NCBI GenBank assembly: GCA_910584635.1
Contig: CAJUBA010000012.1
Span: 1-56,598, forward strand
Source: an uncultured Christensenella sp.
GTDB taxonomy: Bacteria; Bacillota; Clostridia; Christensenellales; UBA3700
Reading direction: 5' to 3'
Length of the DNA stretch: 56,598 nucleotides
Below, piece after piece: positions 1 to 8,590 of this stretch. How positions within the stretch are numbered: position 1 is the first letter of the stretch; each line of letters begins with the position of its first letter. A program made the translations under genes and the position numbers. Under the pieces are notes generated by a model, which worked only from the letters and a program-made list of their open reading frames with translations, searched no databases and was not told where the DNA came from.

Positions 1-1
1 C

Positions 2-2593
2 GTTAAGTGGGAATATGACGGTAAGATACCGTTTAGTACCAACGTATCTGAAATGAAAGCGAAGATAGACGAGAAGACTTTGCCCGAAGGATTGAGCGTA
101 GAAAGATATACTGGAGTAAGAGAGGGAGCGCACGCAGGAGATAGCGGAAACGTAAGCGTAACGTTTATATTGGAAAGCGGATACGAACAGAATTACGAAC
201 TGCCGCAAGTAGGAGGAAAAGGAAACAACTATACCTATAACGGAAGCGAAGACTTCTCATGGGAGATGAATTGGACAATAGAGAAGTTGGTAATAAAGGT
301 AGAATGGGAAAGCGAGAATTACGAAGGGAAGTATGACAGACAGAAACTGAAAGAGGATAAGAACGTAGTAGAGTACGAGTATTACTTATGGGATAATGCA
401 AAGAAAGAGATAGTAGGAGAAGCGTTAAGCGAAAGCGAGATAGAGATAGTAGAGAACGAAGTAAGATACTACGTAACGAAAGCGGTAATAAAGAGTATGT
501 ACGCAAACGACGTAGAGTTTGATAAAGAGAACGTACTGTCGTCGCCGTTTAGCGTAGGAGAGAACGCGACGGGAATAGGAGTAACGCTAAGCAAGACGGA
601 ACTAACGTACAACGGAAAGAGTCAAGATGTTAAATTGAAGATAGAAGGAGCGTTAAGCGAAAGCGACTTTGAAATAGAGTATTACGACAAAGACGGAACA
701 ACGGCATTGGCAGAAGCGCCGACGAAGGTAGGAAAGTACAGAGTAGAGATAAGGATAAAGGAAGGAGTAGAAGGATACTACCTAAGCGGAGAGAACGTAG
801 TAGACGGAGTCGCGATAATAGAGTATGAGATAAAGCGGATGGAGATAAAGAACGACGTATGGAATACAAAACACAATCCACCGTCGTTGAGCGTAAGCGC
901 AAGCGAGATAAAGGGGATAAAGCACGAATACAGAGATATAGACGGAAACATATTGGAGTTCAAGGACTTGAAACCCGGAAACAAGTATGAAGTGCGAGCA
1001 GTGATAACGGATAAGACCAACTATATATTTGCAGACGGAAGTACGGAGACGGAGTGGGTAGAGTTTGAAGTAAAAGAGAACGAAGAGATATTCGATCCGG
1101 ACGATCCGAACAATCCGTATTATCCAAGCGATGACGGAAGTACACCCGACGACACTGACAAAGACGGCGGAGCGTTAGACGAAATCCTTGCGAAGATAAA
1201 AGACTTACCGTTGTGGCAGTTGATAGCAAGCGGAATAAGCGTAATCTTGATACTAATCTTTACAGGCAAAGGCATAGGCTATGCAAGCAAGAAGAAAGAG
1301 AATAAGAAGATAACGCAGAGCAAATACGGAACGTTCTATGCGGGAGCATTCTTAGGGGTAAGCGTAACCAACTGGACGGTAATAGCAAGCGTACTAATGG
1401 GCGTAGCGGTATTATCTCTAGTATTTATGATAATAGAAAAGAAAGGCTATAAGAAGTCTGTAAGAAACCTTGAAGACGCAAAAGACGAATACAATAAGAT
1501 GATGTTTATGCGAATGATGGGCGGACAGGCTAATATGCAAAACGGTATGGGAGCGCAAGGCTTTGCGTATAACGGACAACCGGCGGTTGGAATGGAAGAA
1601 ATGCGTTGTATGATAAACGACGCGGTATCTGCATTGTTGCCAAACGTACAGCAATACTTACCGCAACAGGCGTCTTCTAATGACGAACTTGTACAGAAAC
1701 TTGTAGAGCAGAACGAAATGTTAATGCAAAAACTTTCCGAACAGCCTAAAGAAAAAGACGAAGTAAGCGAAGAAACTCTTGAAAGGTTGATAAAGAAATT
1801 ATCTGCTCAACAGCCTGTCGAGAGAGTGGTAGAAAGAGAAATCACAGGCGGACAGTCAGTAGAAAAAGTAATACAGGTATCGGCAAACGACGAGAAGATA
1901 GATAGATTGATGAAAGCCAACGAAGACTTGATGAAGAATCAAGAAACGTTGCTCAAAAAGATAGACGAATTATCGGCTAATAAAAGTACGGAAAAAGAAG
2001 TAATAGAAAAGATAGTCGAAGTACCCGTTGAAAAAGTCGTTGAAAAGGAAGTAGTCAAAGAAGTAAAGGTAGAAGTGCCGGTAGAGGTAGAAAAAATAGT
2101 AGAGAAAGAAGTACCTATCGAAGTGGAAAAAGTAGTAGAAAAAATAGTTGAGATACCTGCGGTAAAACCTGCTTCTACGGCAAAGAAACCTGCCACTCCT
2201 AGATTGACTCTTGACGAAGCGTACGCAAAACTATCCGCAAAACAAAAGAAGTTCTTCGATACGTTGAAAGAATACGCAATGAGTAAGGAAAAGTGTAAGG
2301 AGAAGAAATCCACGTACTATATCTTACTGGGACAGTCGTCTGTAAATCCTTTGATAAAACTGACGATAAAGAAAGACTGCACAGTAGCGTTGTTCAAGAT
2401 GGAAGACGAGTATATGAAGGACATCAGAAGAAACGCGGGAAGCGAAGGAACGAAAGTAAAGGTAAAGGAAACAGAGTTGATAGTAGGAGACAGTCAAGCG
2501 TTGGCGACGGCGAAGGAGATGGTGGACCTGCGCGAAGACCAAATAGAACGTTACAACGAATATATCAAAGAGCAACGCTCTTTGAAACGCTAG
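2..2593 (+). CDS. Giant repetitive surface protein, C-terminal part (5' end outside window)
   Basis: The frame is open from the window edge and reads VKWEYDGKIPF before the first internal ATG (base 53), matching repeat units of the protein at 11249-16399, so this is the C-terminal part of a longer protein. Numbering from that ATG: Ig-like/MBG-type beta repeats (for example LTYNGKSQDVKL near 183) fill about 1-345. A Pro/Asp-rich stalk covers about 348-373, a first membrane segment about 389-410 and a second long hydrophobic segment about 427-461. A Met/Gln-rich stretch (MMFMRMMGGQ) and a helical region follow. Then come a Val/Glu/Lys repeat (about 648-706) and a 130-residue C-terminal domain starting LTLDEAYAKLS. 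There is no LPXTG motif; anchoring is by membrane segments. Surface adhesion is inferred, and the tail domain is not one I recognise. Confidence 0.85.
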   Translation, partial: VKWEYDGKIPFSTNVSEMKAKIDEKTLPEGLSVERYTGVREGAHAGDSGNVSVTFILESGYEQNYELPQVGGKGNNYTYNGSEDFSWEMNWTIEKLVIKVEWESENYEGKYDRQKLKEDKNVVEYEYYLWDNAKKEIVGEALSESEIEIVENEVRYYVTKAVIKSMYANDVEFDKENVLSSPFSVGENATGIGVTLSKTELTYNGKSQDVKLKIEGALSESDFEIEYYDKDGTTALAEAPTKVGKYRVEIRIKEGVEGYYLSGENVVDGVAIIEYEIKRMEIKNDVWNTKHNPPSLSVSASEIKGIKHEYRDIDGNILEFKDLKPGNKYEVRAVITDKTNYIFADGSTETEWVEFEVKENEEIFDPDDPNNPYYPSDDGSTPDDTDKDGGALDEILAKIKDLPLWQLIASGISVILILIFTGKGIGYASKKKENKKITQSKYGTFYAGAFLGVSVTNWTVIASVLMGVAVLSLVFMIIEKKGYKKSVRNLEDAKDEYNKMMFMRMMGGQANMQNGMGAQGFAYNGQPAVGMEEMRCMINDAVSALLPNVQQYLPQQASSNDELVQKLVEQNEMLMQKLSEQPKEKDEVSEETLERLIKKLSAQQPVERVVEREITGGQSVEKVIQVSANDEKIDRLMKANEDLMKNQETLLKKIDELSANKSTEKEVIEKIVEVPVEKVVEKEVVKEVKVEVPVEVEKIVEKEVPIEVEKVVEKIVEIPAVKPASTAKKPATPRLTLDEAYAKLSAKQKKFFDTLKEYAMSKEKCKEKKSTYYILLGQSSVNPLIKLTIKKDCTVALFKMEDEYMKDIRRNAGSEGTKVKVKETELIVGDSQALATAKEMVDLREDQIERYNEYIKEQRSLKR

Positions 2594-2597
2594 TCCG

Positions 2598-2728
2598 TTA
2601 GACGGCGTATAACAGGACACTTTTCGCTTGAACGGGGGATAGACATCGTTTGCCACATACGATAAGTATGCTATGGCTACTCGTCTACCCCCGTTAAAAC
2701 AAAAATTGCCCAATTCTCCGCCGTCTAA
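2598..2728. repeat. Nested inverted repeat after surface gene
   Basis: An outer 10-bp perfect inverted repeat (ttagacggcg at 2598-2607, cgccgtctaa at 2719-2728) encloses an inner one (aacgggggatagac at 2631-2644 against gtctacccccgtt near 2684-2696, one base bulged). The right half recurs in degraded form near 16665-16727 after the second surface gene (shared gtctaattga-g-gttgagtaa). It may be a terminator-like structure or a small non-autonomous element. No coding potential is seen. Confidence 0.6.
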
Positions 2729-2757
2729 TTGAGGCGTTGAGTAATAGGATATATAGA

Positions 2758-2892
2758 TTAGATTCTTCGACTACGCTCAGAATGACGGATGAATAAGCGT
2801 TTCTCTGTACGCTAAACGCAACGAGCAGAAAGCGAAAGTTTGTTTACTCTACCGTCATATTGAGTGAAGTGAAACGTAGTCGAAATATCTAA
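2758..2892. repeat. Repeat A pair (inverted)
   Basis: Two divergent copies of a short intergenic repeat lie head to head. 2758-2788 reads tagattcttcgactacgctc then agaatgacgg. 2852-2892 is its complement-type variant (ccgtcatattgag...gtcgaaatatct). The same unit occurs at 10437-10466, 10560-10602, 16605-16637, 16745-16787, 16811-16842 and 16972-16990, always between genes. The core (cgactacgctcag) is an imperfect dyad. Confidence 0.75.
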
Positions 2893-2913
2893 GTTAAATA
2901 CAGAATCCTTATT

Positions 2914-3070
2914 AAGTCCGACCAAAATTGAGCGTAGCCGTAAGGAGCAACGCGGCGGTCTAGCGAGCAAGCATATTGCGTCTTGTGCGAGCGTCTATTC
3001 TGCGTTTGGTCGGGGTAAATTACGACTAAAATCGTAGTGGAACGGAGATTTTACGTTTGGTCGGGAAAGT
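2914..3070. repeat. Repeat B cluster, hairpin-forming
   Basis: The unit begins aagtccgaccaaaattgagc and ends tttggtcggg, so its ends (ccgaccaaa / tttggtcgg) can pair. Here the first copy is interrupted by about 70 bp, and a second one (acgactaaaatcgtagtgga... to tttggtcggg) ends near 3066. Other copies are at 16864-16910, 16916-16962 and, degraded, 10622-10670. Together with repeat A this explains nearly all the 566 bp between the surface gene and alaS; no gene is seen there. Confidence 0.7.
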
Positions 3071-3099
3071 AACATTGTAAGCAGAAATAAATAAAACGC

Positions 3100-3128
3100 T
3101 TGCTATTTATTTACGCATTATATATAAT
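3100..3128 (+). promoter_or_regulatory. Promoter of alaS
   Basis: TTGCTA (3100-3105), 17-bp spacer, TATAAT (3123-3128). The start site would fall near 3135, giving a 25-nt leader with AGGAG at 3150-3154 before the ATG at 3160. No T-box is visible. Confidence 0.75.
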
Positions 3129-3159
3129 GTATTTGTAAATTTTCTACTTAGGAGCAATT

Positions 3160-4947
3160 ATGAAAGAATTAAAGTCTTATGAGTTGAGAGAAAAATATTT
3201 GAAGTTTTTCGAAAGCAAAGGACATAAAATAATTCCGTCGGCTTCGCTAATTCCCGAAAACGATCCGTCGGTACTTTTTACTACGGCGGGTATGCATCCG
3301 CTAGTTCCCTATCTTTTGGGACAGAAACATCCTGCGGGAAACAGACTTTGCGACGTGCAGAAGTGCGTGCGTACGGGCGATATTGACGAAGTAGGCGACG
3401 CAACTCACTGTACTTTTTTTGAAATGCTCGGCAATTGGTCGCTCGGCGATTATTTCAGAAAAGAATCCATAGCGTTTTCATTTGAGTTTTTGACAAAGGT
3501 TTTGCAAATACCTGTGGAGAAGATTGCGGTTACGGTATTTGCAGGCGACGAGGATTGCGCGAGAGACGAAGAGGCTGCCGATACTTGGGCGAGTTTGGGA
3601 ATTCCGCGCGATAGGATTTTCTATCTTCCCAAAGCAAACAACTGGTGGTACGCCGGCTCGACAGGTCCTTGCGGAAGCGATACGGAGATATTTATAGATA
3701 CAGGAAAAGAGGCTTGTTCGGATAATTGCGATCCCAGTTGCGATTGCGGAAAATGGGTGGAGATATGGAACAACGTCTTTATGGAATTCAACCGCAACGC
3801 CGAGGGTAAATTCGAAAAACTTTCTCAGCAAAACGTTGATACGGGCATGGGTTTAGAACGTACTATTTGTATGCTCAACGGCTACAAATCCGTATATGAA
3901 ACAGATCTTTTTGCCGACGCTATTGCCAAGATAAGTCAACTTGCGAATAAGAAATACGGCGAAGACGAAAACGACACGAGAGCGATGCGCATTATTGCGG
4001 ACCATATCCGTACCGCTACGTTTATGCTCGGCGACGAGAACGGAATAGTTCCTTCCAACGTCGACCAAGGTTACGTATTGAGAAGACTTATCCGTCGTAG
4101 CGTAAGATTTGCCCGCCAGTTGGGCATAGAGGCGCAGAGCCTTGTTAAGATAGCGGACCTGTATGTCGAACAGTATAAAGGCGTGTATGAAGAGTTGGTT
4201 CGTAACAGCGCTAAGATAAATGAGGAACTAGTAAAAGAAATCGATAAGTTTTCCAGGACTTTGGAAGACGGTATCAAACAATTGGATAAGGTTTTGCAAT
4301 TTGTCAAAGGCGATACGCTCAATGGCAAAACCGCGTTCAGACTTTACGATACTTACGGTTTCCCGATAGAAATGACGGTGGAGATATGCCGCGAAAAAGG
4401 TTTTCTCGTCGATATAGAAGGATATAAGACTGCGCAGGAAGAACACATAAAGAAATCCCAACAAGGCGCGGAGCAAAAGTTCAAAGGCGGACTTGCCGAT
4501 AGCAGCGAGATGACGACGTACTTGCATACGGCTACGCATTTGTTGCTTGCTTCTCTTAAAAAAGTATTGGGCGACGATAATATCCAGCAAAAGGGCAGCA
4601 ATATAACTCCCGAAAGATTGAGATTCGATTTCAACTTCCCAAGACCTTTGAGCGAAGGGGAAAAGAAGGCTGTAGAAGATGCGGTAAACCAAGCGATAGC
4701 AAGAGATATTCCCGTTGTATGCACGCAAATGACGATAGAAGAAGCGCGCGCTAAAAACGCTGTCGGAGTATTCGGTTCAAGATACGGCGAGATAGTAAAA
4801 GTATATCAGATAGGCGACGTGGATTTGCAGATTTGCGGAGGTCCTCACGCTGAACGTACGGGACAACTCGGAAGTTTCAAGATAGAAAAAGAGCAGTCCT
4901 CGTCGGCGGGAATCAGAAGAATCAGAGCGACGATTCAACCAAAATAA
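3160..4947 (+). CDS. alaS: Alanyl-tRNA synthetase, short form without C-Ala domain
   Basis: Charges tRNA-Ala with alanine in the cytosol and removes mischarged Ser/Gly. The N-terminal catalytic core is clear (FTTAGMHPLVPYLLG, then CVRTGDIDEVG and FFEMLGNWSLGDYF). The editing domain carries the metal-binding H456-x3-H460 (HTATHLL) and C559-x3-H563 (CGGPH) pairs. The protein stops at 595 residues right after the editing domain (SSSAGIRRIRATIQ). The usual bacterial enzyme is about 870 residues, with an oligomerising C-Ala domain that is absent here. The stop is followed by a good terminator, so this is a genuine short protein, not an obvious frameshift. AGGAG lies 5 bp before the ATG. Confidence 0.95.
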   Translation: MKELKSYELREKYLKFFESKGHKIIPSASLIPENDPSVLFTTAGMHPLVPYLLGQKHPAGNRLCDVQKCVRTGDIDEVGDATHCTFFEMLGNWSLGDYFRKESIAFSFEFLTKVLQIPVEKIAVTVFAGDEDCARDEEAADTWASLGIPRDRIFYLPKANNWWYAGSTGPCGSDTEIFIDTGKEACSDNCDPSCDCGKWVEIWNNVFMEFNRNAEGKFEKLSQQNVDTGMGLERTICMLNGYKSVYETDLFADAIAKISQLANKKYGEDENDTRAMRIIADHIRTATFMLGDENGIVPSNVDQGYVLRRLIRRSVRFARQLGIEAQSLVKIADLYVEQYKGVYEELVRNSAKINEELVKEIDKFSRTLEDGIKQLDKVLQFVKGDTLNGKTAFRLYDTYGFPIEMTVEICREKGFLVDIEGYKTAQEEHIKKSQQGAEQKFKGGLADSSEMTTYLHTATHLLLASLKKVLGDDNIQQKGSNITPERLRFDFNFPRPLSEGEKKAVEDAVNQAIARDIPVVCTQMTIEEARAKNAVGVFGSRYGEIVKVYQIGDVDLQICGGPHAERTGQLGSFKIEKEQSSSAGIRRIRATIQPK

Positions 4948-4963
4948 TCATAACGAATTGCAT

Positions 4964-5000
4964 AAAATACGCGGAAATAAAGTCCGCGTATTTTTGTTTT
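4964..5000 (+). terminator. Intrinsic terminator after alaS
   Basis: 12-bp stem aaaatacgcgga / tccgcgtatttt with a 7-base loop, followed by a T-rich run (tttttgtttt). Confidence 0.9.
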
Positions 5001-5059
5001 ATAAAAGTATAACGTAACTTGCATGTCAAAATAAACCCTAGTTAAATAAAAAACGCGTA

Positions 5060-5088
5060 TTGAATTATTTGTTTTAATATGATAAAAT
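5060..5088 (+). promoter_or_regulatory. Promoter of DUF2804 gene
   Basis: TTGAAT (5060-5065), 17-bp spacer, TAAAAT (5083-5088), about 22 bp upstream of the start codon. Confidence 0.65.
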
Positions 5089-5110
5089 AAGATATAAGGT
5101 GGGAAGGATT

Positions 5111-6148
5111 ATGCAAAACGAAATCATAAACAAAATCGATCTGTTGGACGAAGAGGGCAATATCGCCTGTCCGGGTTACGCGAAAAAATTACTTTATAAT
5201 TACAACCGTGAAAACATCAAAGCAAAGAAAAGCCGAATAAAAGAGTGGGATTATTATTACGTATCCGATAAAGAAAAGGCTATTTGTCTGACGATTGCGG
5301 ATATGGGGTACGTAGGCGCGCTCAGTATCAGCGTAATTGATTTTATAAAGCCTTGGCAAATTACGAACAGTTCGGTATTTCTCTTTCCTATGGGAAAACT
5401 CGCTATGCCGCGCAGCAGCGAAATCGGCGACTGTTCTTGGAAAAACGGCAAAGTCGAAATGTCTTTTTTCAACGACGGTAACGTAAGAAGATTGAAAGGT
5501 ATTTACCCAAACGTCGATAAAAAGGGATTGAACGTAAGTTGGGACATAGTGTTGAGCGATATTCCAAAAGAGAGTATGGTAATTGCGACGCCTTTCGATA
5601 AAAAAGGATATTTCTATCTCAATCAGAAAATCAACTGCATGAAAGCGGAAGGATATTTTACGCTCGGGGAAGAAGTCAAAGTTTTTTCTCCCGTGGATTC
5701 TCTTGCGACGCTTGATTGGGGACGTGGAGTATGGACTTACGACAATACTTGGTATTGGGGCAGTCTTCAAACGAGATTGGAGGGCGGAAAAACTTTCGGA
5801 TGGAATATCGGATACGGTTTTGGAAATACCCAAAGCGCAAGCGAAGATATGCTTTTCTACGACGGAAAGTCGCATAAAATAGGAAGGACAAAGTTTATTA
5901 TTCCGGGCGACGATAATGGTAAACCCGAATATATGAAAGAGTGGAAATTTGTTTCCGACGACGGAAGATTGGACTGTACGTTTTCGCCGATACTCGATAG
6001 ATACGAGCCGTTCGACCTCAAAATCATGTGTATGATTCCTCATCAAGTATTCGGTTACGTATCGGGCAAGTGCGTTCTCGACGACGGGAAGGAAATAGTT
6101 CTCGACAAAGTTTTGGCGTTTGCCGAAAAGGTTCACAACAAATGGTAA
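5111..6148 (+). CDS. DUF2804 family protein
   Basis: Recognised from the characteristic opening LLDEEGNIACPGYAKK followed by NRENIKAKKSRIKEWDYYY, and from the TLDWGRGVWTY and WNIGYGFG motifs. About 345 residues is normal for this family, whose biochemical function is not established; the fold is likely beta-rich and lipocalin-like. No signal peptide or membrane segment is seen, so it is probably cytosolic. The ATG at 5111 is preferred over an in-frame GTG at 5099, because ggtgggaagg sits just upstream of the ATG. It stands alone between its own promoter and a convergent TetR gene 3 bp away. Confidence 0.85.
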   Translation: MQNEIINKIDLLDEEGNIACPGYAKKLLYNYNRENIKAKKSRIKEWDYYYVSDKEKAICLTIADMGYVGALSISVIDFIKPWQITNSSVFLFPMGKLAMPRSSEIGDCSWKNGKVEMSFFNDGNVRRLKGIYPNVDKKGLNVSWDIVLSDIPKESMVIATPFDKKGYFYLNQKINCMKAEGYFTLGEEVKVFSPVDSLATLDWGRGVWTYDNTWYWGSLQTRLEGGKTFGWNIGYGFGNTQSASEDMLFYDGKSHKIGRTKFIIPGDDNGKPEYMKEWKFVSDDGRLDCTFSPILDRYEPFDLKIMCMIPHQVFGYVSGKCVLDDGKEIVLDKVLAFAEKVHNKW

Positions 6149-6151
6149 GTA

Positions 6152-6712
6152 TCAGTTGTTGCGCTTAAAACTCGTCGCTTTTACGCACATTTGTAAAACC
6201 GTTTGAGCAAGACTTCTGCTGCTTATAGGGAAATTGTCGCTTATCCATTCTTTTATCATGCCGACCGAGCCGTTGATACAGAATACAAATCCGTATTTGG
6301 TAATAAGCGTATCGTTTGAAAAGGCGATTGATTTGTATCTTTCGAGAATTGTCTGCGCTATTCTTTTTTGAAAACCCGTATTTTCAAAATGCACGAAAAC
6401 TATGTTGAAATATTTTTTGTTATCTTTTATGTATTCAAAAGTTTTTTCAAGCAGACAAATAAACTGTTCGCTGTCGGAAAGTCCGCCGGCGATGTTTTCC
6501 GGATAGGGTATACAGTCCAACAAATCGTCCTCGATTTCGCGTACAAGTTGATTTACGTCCTCATAGTGCATATAAAAAGTGGAGCGGTTTATATCTGCGA
6601 CTTTGCATATATCCGTAATGGAAAGCCTTTTTGACGGATTGCGTTCGAGCAGTTCTATATACGCGTCCTTTATAAGTCTTTTGGTCATTTTTACTCTTCT
6701 TGTTTCAAACAT
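6152..6712 (-). CDS. TetR/AcrR family transcriptional regulator
   Basis: 186 residues. The N-terminal helix-turn-helix (SITDICKVADINRSTFYMHY) is the TetR DNA-binding signature, with the ligand-binding part resembling the TetR_C_8 type (FIKDNKKYF-like EYIKDNKKYFNIV, then GMIKEWI near the end). It is divergent from the acyl-CoA synthetase at 6903, the usual layout for a TetR repressor and its target, so control of that gene is inferred. AGGAG (complement of ctcct at 6720-6724) precedes the start. The inducer is unknown; an acyl-CoA or fatty acid would fit the neighbour. Confidence 0.9.
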   Translation of the reverse strand: MFETRRVKMTKRLIKDAYIELLERNPSKRLSITDICKVADINRSTFYMHYEDVNQLVREIEDDLLDCIPYPENIAGGLSDSEQFICLLEKTFEYIKDNKKYFNIVFVHFENTGFQKRIAQTILERYKSIAFSNDTLITKYGFVFCINGSVGMIKEWISDNFPISSRSLAQTVLQMCVKATSFKRNN

Positions 6713-6816
6713 TGTAAATCTCCTATGCTAATCCGACATTAACTGTATTTATGTTGTTTTTGCTACAAATCAGGTCATATATAATTGCGACAAAACATTT
6801 TCAAAAATACTGTTTG

Positions 6817-6860
6817 TTGATTTTCCGACATATTGTTGATATAATATTAGCAGATAATAT
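6817..6860 (+). promoter_or_regulatory. Promoter with palindromic operator candidate
   Basis: TTGATT (6817-6822), 17-bp spacer, TATAAT (6840-6845). A perfect palindrome, ATATTA-gcaga-TAATAT, at 6844-6860 overlaps the -10 box and transcription start. It is a likely site for the divergent TetR protein, though AT-rich palindromes can arise by chance. Confidence 0.6.
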
Positions 6861-6902
6861 GGAAATAGTCAATATCTAATTTTTCCTTACAGGTGATTGT
6901 AA

Positions 6903-8558
6903 ATGAAAAATATATATAAAGCGAGGAAGATAGAAGATTTTCGCGATTTAATAGATTACTCTGCAAAGAGATATTCGTCGCGAAATGCTTTTATACTGCG
7001 CGCGGACAACGGTAAGTTCAGAAAAATTAAATATAAAGAATTAAAGGATAGATATTACAGTCTATGCTCGTATTTTATTTCGCAGGGATTGAAAGGTAAA
7101 AGTATTGCCGTTGTCGGAGCCAACTCGTACGAGTGGACCGTCTGTTATTTAGCGGCGGCAACCGTGGGCGTCGCAGTGCCTTTGGATAAGGAACTCGACG
7201 CGGAAGATATAATGAATTTTATAAAACACGCGGAGTGTAAAGCGTTGTGCGCGGACGGTAAGATATTGTCCCGTCTAGCGTTCAAAGCGGAATGCGATTT
7301 CGAAATTTATTCTTTCGAAGACGTGGACAAGAAGTATTCGTTATTGTCTTGCGATAGATTGGAAGAAATCAAAGCCATCGAGATTTGCAAGGACGAAACA
7401 AGCGCGTTGATTTTTACGTCCGGCACGACGGGAAGCGCGAAAGGCGTATGTCTTTCTCAACACAATTTACTTTCGGATATTCATTCCACGTTGAGTATGG
7501 TCAAAATCACTTCAAAAGACAGGACTCTTTCAGTATTGCCTTTGCACCATACTTACGAATGTACGCTCGACTGTCTACTTATGCTTTCAAAAGGCGGTTG
7601 CATAACTTACGCCGATTCGCTTCTTAAAGTGGCGAAAAACGCAGAAGAGTATTCGCCTACGCTTTTGGTAGTCGTACCCGCTTTGTTGAAAATGATGGAT
7701 AAGAAAATAACCCGTTCCGTCAAAGAAAAATGTCCCCAAAAATATAAAGCGTTGTTTGACGACGCGCCGTTTGCCGAAGCGTTTTGTAAATTGCCGAGGA
7801 TTGTAAGAAACGTTATTTCGTCTAAAGTCAAAAAAACTTTGGGCGGAAAATTACGTTTGTTTATCGTAGGCGCGGCTGATTTGGACAGCGCGATTGTCGA
7901 AGATTTCTGCGCTATGGGGATAAGGGTATTGCAAGGCTACGGGCTGACGGAATGTTCGCCGCTACTTGCGGGCAACAGCGATTTTTATTTCAACGCAAAG
8001 TCTACCGGAAGGGCGATACCGGGAGTTAAACTCAAAATCGACAACCCGAATTCTGAGGGTATCGGCGAGATTCTTGCAAAAGGCGAGAATATTATGCTCG
8101 GATATTATAAAGACGACGACGCTACTCAAAAAGTGTTTGAGGGAGGATGGTTTCACACGGGCGACCTTGGAAGAATGGACGAAGACGGCGCGCTTTATAT
8201 TACGGGCAGAAGCAAAAACGTTATAGTTACCGAAAACGGAAAGAATATCTATCCGGAGGAGTTGGAAGCAAGACTTTCTAATTTTTCCGAAATAGAAGAC
8301 GTACTTGTCGTTGCGTCGAAAGAGAGAGGGAAACTTGAAGTCAAAGCCAAAATTTTTCCTAACTTAGAAGTTTTGAAAAGCAAAATCGGACACGTGCCGT
8401 CTTTGACGGATATAAAGAATTATATAGGAAAGATTATAAAAGAAATAAACGCTAAAATGCCGAGTTACAAACGAATAAGTTTTTACGAACTGCTTGATAA
8501 AGCGTTGGAAAAGACGACTACAAGGAAAATCAAGCGATTCGGCAATAATATAAATTGA
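6903..8558 (+). CDS. AMP-forming acyl-CoA synthetase (long-chain fatty acid type)
   Basis: Adenylates a carboxylic acid, probably a medium or long-chain fatty acid, and transfers it to CoA or a carrier protein. The phosphate-binding loop FTSGTTGSAKG lies at about 172-182. GYGLTECSP, the HTGDLGRMDEDG motif, and the C-terminal GRSKNVIVTENGKNIYPEE hinge follow. The catalytic lysine lies in the final TTTRKIKRF. The 551 residues are complete. No membrane segment or carrier domain is fused. The exact substrate cannot be read from sequence. It stands alone, divergent from the TetR gene, and is likely induced when that repressor is released. Confidence 0.9.
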   Translation: MKNIYKARKIEDFRDLIDYSAKRYSSRNAFILRADNGKFRKIKYKELKDRYYSLCSYFISQGLKGKSIAVVGANSYEWTVCYLAAATVGVAVPLDKELDAEDIMNFIKHAECKALCADGKILSRLAFKAECDFEIYSFEDVDKKYSLLSCDRLEEIKAIEICKDETSALIFTSGTTGSAKGVCLSQHNLLSDIHSTLSMVKITSKDRTLSVLPLHHTYECTLDCLLMLSKGGCITYADSLLKVAKNAEEYSPTLLVVVPALLKMMDKKITRSVKEKCPQKYKALFDDAPFAEAFCKLPRIVRNVISSKVKKTLGGKLRLFIVGAADLDSAIVEDFCAMGIRVLQGYGLTECSPLLAGNSDFYFNAKSTGRAIPGVKLKIDNPNSEGIGEILAKGENIMLGYYKDDDATQKVFEGGWFHTGDLGRMDEDGALYITGRSKNVIVTENGKNIYPEELEARLSNFSEIEDVLVVASKERGKLEVKAKIFPNLEVLKSKIGHVPSLTDIKNYIGKIIKEINAKMPSYKRISFYELLDKALEKTTTRKIKRFGNNIN

Positions 8559-8590
8559 CTTTTTCCTACAATTTTTATTCATATCGCATT

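Noticed and set aside
165..506. Ser/Leu/Arg-rich minus-strand frames inside the surface genes
   Set aside because: They are complements of purine-loaded repeat codons, have no ribosome sites, and look low-complexity.
2758..3070. CRISPR array
   Set aside because: Repeats are few, alternate in orientation, and have irregular spacing with no unique spacers or cas genes.
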